The notes beneath the pieces were generated by a model. It searched no databases. It was not told the DNA's origin and worked only from the letters and a program-made list of their open reading frames with translations. A stretch of 64,000 bases of DNA from Ambrosia x helenae (lineage: Eukaryota; Streptophyta; Magnoliopsida; Asterales; Asteraceae): NCBI GenBank assembly GCA_030844895.1, contig CM061223.1, forward strand, positions 8,170,676 to 8,234,675, in the 5' to 3' direction. Positions 62,641-64,000 of the stretch are shown here, in pieces (the stretch's first letter is position 1; each line of letters begins with the position of its first letter). The position numbers and the translations under genes were made by a program.

Positions 62641-64000
62641 ATTGACCCACTACAGCCAACCGAACTCGGTACTGCACTCTCCGCTTTAACTCTCAATCAG
62701 CCAATGCCGCAATGGAACATGGACACCGGGGCCTCCTCACACATCACATCGGACCAAGGTAAAATTGATTCCCTTTTATCAAAATCTGTTAATGCAAATA
62801 TTTTAGTTGGTAACGGTCAATCTTTGCCAATTTTGGGAATGGGTAAGGGCTACCATAAAACACCTAATACAACCTACCATTTAAACAACATCCTTTATGC
62901 ACCCACCGTTGTTAAAGACCTAATCTCTGTCCGAAAATTTACCCGTGATAATCTTGTATCTGTTGAATTTGACCCATATGGTTTTACTTTGAAGGATCTC
63001 AAGACTGGACAACCTCTTTCGCGCCATGATAGCACCGGTGACCTCTACCCATTCACACCACCCCGTCAAGTTCTCTTAGTTGCTGAAACAAATAAGTGGC
63101 ATGATCGTCTTGGACATCCTGGACCACAAGTTTTAAAATTTCTTTCTAGTACTTTTCATATTCCATGTAATGAACAATCTTTTGATTTTTGTGACTCTTG
63201 CCATTTATCTAACAGTAAACGGCTTTCGTTTGTTGCTTCTAATTCTTTTACTTATGCCCCATTTGACATAATCCATTGCGATTTATGGACTTCGCCTGTC
63301 CTTAGCAATGCGGGTTATAAATATTACATGGTTTTAGTAGATAATTTTTCTAATTATGTTTGGGTCTACCCTCTAAAGTTTAAATCAGAAACCTTTCCCA
63401 CATTTGTTAAATTTCATAAATATATCCAAACACAATTTCACAAAAACATAAAAGCTTTTCAGTGTGATTTAGGGGGAGAATTTGATAACCATGCATTTCA
63501 CAATTTTGCTTCATCCAACGGTTTTACATTTCGTTTCTCGTGCCCCCAAACCTCACAACAAAATGGCCGATCCGAACGAATGATTAGACGTCTCAACGAC
63601 ATCATTCGTGCTTTACTCACCCATGCCCATATACCTCCCTCCTATTGGGTCGAGGCCCTTCACATATCGGCCTACCTTCACAACATTCTCCCCACCACCC
63701 GTCTCAATTACAATACCGCCACTTTTGCTTTGTACCTATGTCACCCCACATATGATCACCTTCGGGTCTTCGGTTGTGCAAGCTACCCAAACTTTTCTGC
63801 CACTGAACATAATAAACTTAACCCCCGGTCCACCCGGTGCATCTTTCTTGGCTATCCACCGAATTTCCGAGGCTACCGTTGTCTGGATCCTTCCACAGGT
63901 AAAGTCCATATCTCACGTCACGTCGAATTCGATGAATCCACCTTTCCTTTTCCCGCCACTACTCAACCGGCCCATTACACCTTCCTAGATGATGATGAAC
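62640..64000 (+). CDS. Copia-F pol, protease and integrase, open to the window end
   Basis: An uninterrupted frame of about 450 codons. Protease motif WNMDTGASSHIT (62716) is intact. LNNILYAPTVVKDLISVRKF and the pre-integrase WHDRLGHPG (63100) with CDSCHLSNSKRLSF follow. The integrase core has HCDLWTSPV (63277), CDLGGEFDNHAF (63465; Leu-Gly-Gly in place of the usual Asn-Gly) and QQNGRSERMIRRL with the Glu (63560). Integrase C-terminal motifs HPTYDHLRVFGCASYPNF and RCIFLGYPPNFRGYRCLD lead to the edge. It is the best-preserved copia frame here. RT should follow outside the window. Confidence 0.9.

Larger units (their letters stand above)
51802..64000 (+). mobile_element. Copia-F: Ty1/copia element running off the window, split by element G
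   Basis: Its 5' LTR (51802-51964) begins TATCAGCC at the break in OMT-3. The primer-binding site TGGTATCAGAGC follows at 51965. Gag is interrupted at 52859 by element G and resumes at 62282. Protease and integrase follow to the window end. RT, RNase H and the 3' LTR are outside. It belongs to the same RG-tailed-gag group as Copia-B and Copia-C. Confidence 0.9.

Overview
This window looks like nuclear intergenic DNA from a eudicot, most likely Asteraceae. The family-level guess comes from my general familiarity with the repeat families and was not tested by any search. The sequence is AT-rich and intron-bearing. It is dominated by Ty1/copia LTR retrotransposons, with Helitrons, hAT-, PIF/Harbinger- and Mutator-type elements and SINEs nested inside each other. 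I see no bacterial-type gene, CRISPR array, rRNA or convincing tRNA gene. The letter labels (Copia-A etc.) are mine.

Layout. 1-2835: the edge of a minus-strand LTR element (primer-binding site plus a 2.65-kb LTR) that cut a copia pol gene whose tail survives at 2836-3690. 3691-8340: a non-coding unit that is a diverged paralogue of 29555-31255. The two copies carry different insertions, so each shows the other's pre-insertion state. 8599-9590: a PIF/Harbinger fragment with an accessory-type reading frame. 9676-27321 (proposed): a minus-strand Helitron holding a broken proteasome beta-2 fragment, split by Copia-A (9684-20926) and Copia-B (21792-26639). Copia-A holds a hAT-like element (11544-18152), which itself holds three Helitrons, a bHLH gene fragment and a solo LTR.

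27444-28628 is the one host gene that looks intact: a two-exon, 363-residue plant small-molecule O-methyltransferase (OMT) on the minus strand. A second OMT copy (31258-36779) is a pseudogene split by Copia-C (31325-36198, identical LTRs) and by a SINE. A third copy (50760-51801) is cut in exon 1 by Copia-F. The three copies form a same-strand array stretched by transposons.

38131-50517 is Copia-D, interrupted by a young gag-only (LARD-like) LTR element E (41799-48672) and by a Mutator-type foldback MITE. 51802 to the window end is Copia-F, interrupted by element G (52859-62281). G is a young Sirevirus-like element with gag, protease and integrase but no reverse transcriptase or RNase H. In their place sits a frame of about 1,150 codons, now in three pieces, for a lysine/glutamate-rich, partly coiled-coil protein. 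G is the most unusual system here.

Most insertions are supported by target-site duplications (TSDs) that I could read directly: GTGTC (A), ATAGG (B), AGCAT (C), ATCAC (D), CGCTT (E), CGTAC (G), GTATG (solo LTR), 8-bp repeats for hAT-like elements, 9 bp for the Mutator-type MITE, 17 bp for two retroposons, and A/T flanks for Helitrons. Every pol gene fully contained in the window has stops or frameshifts.
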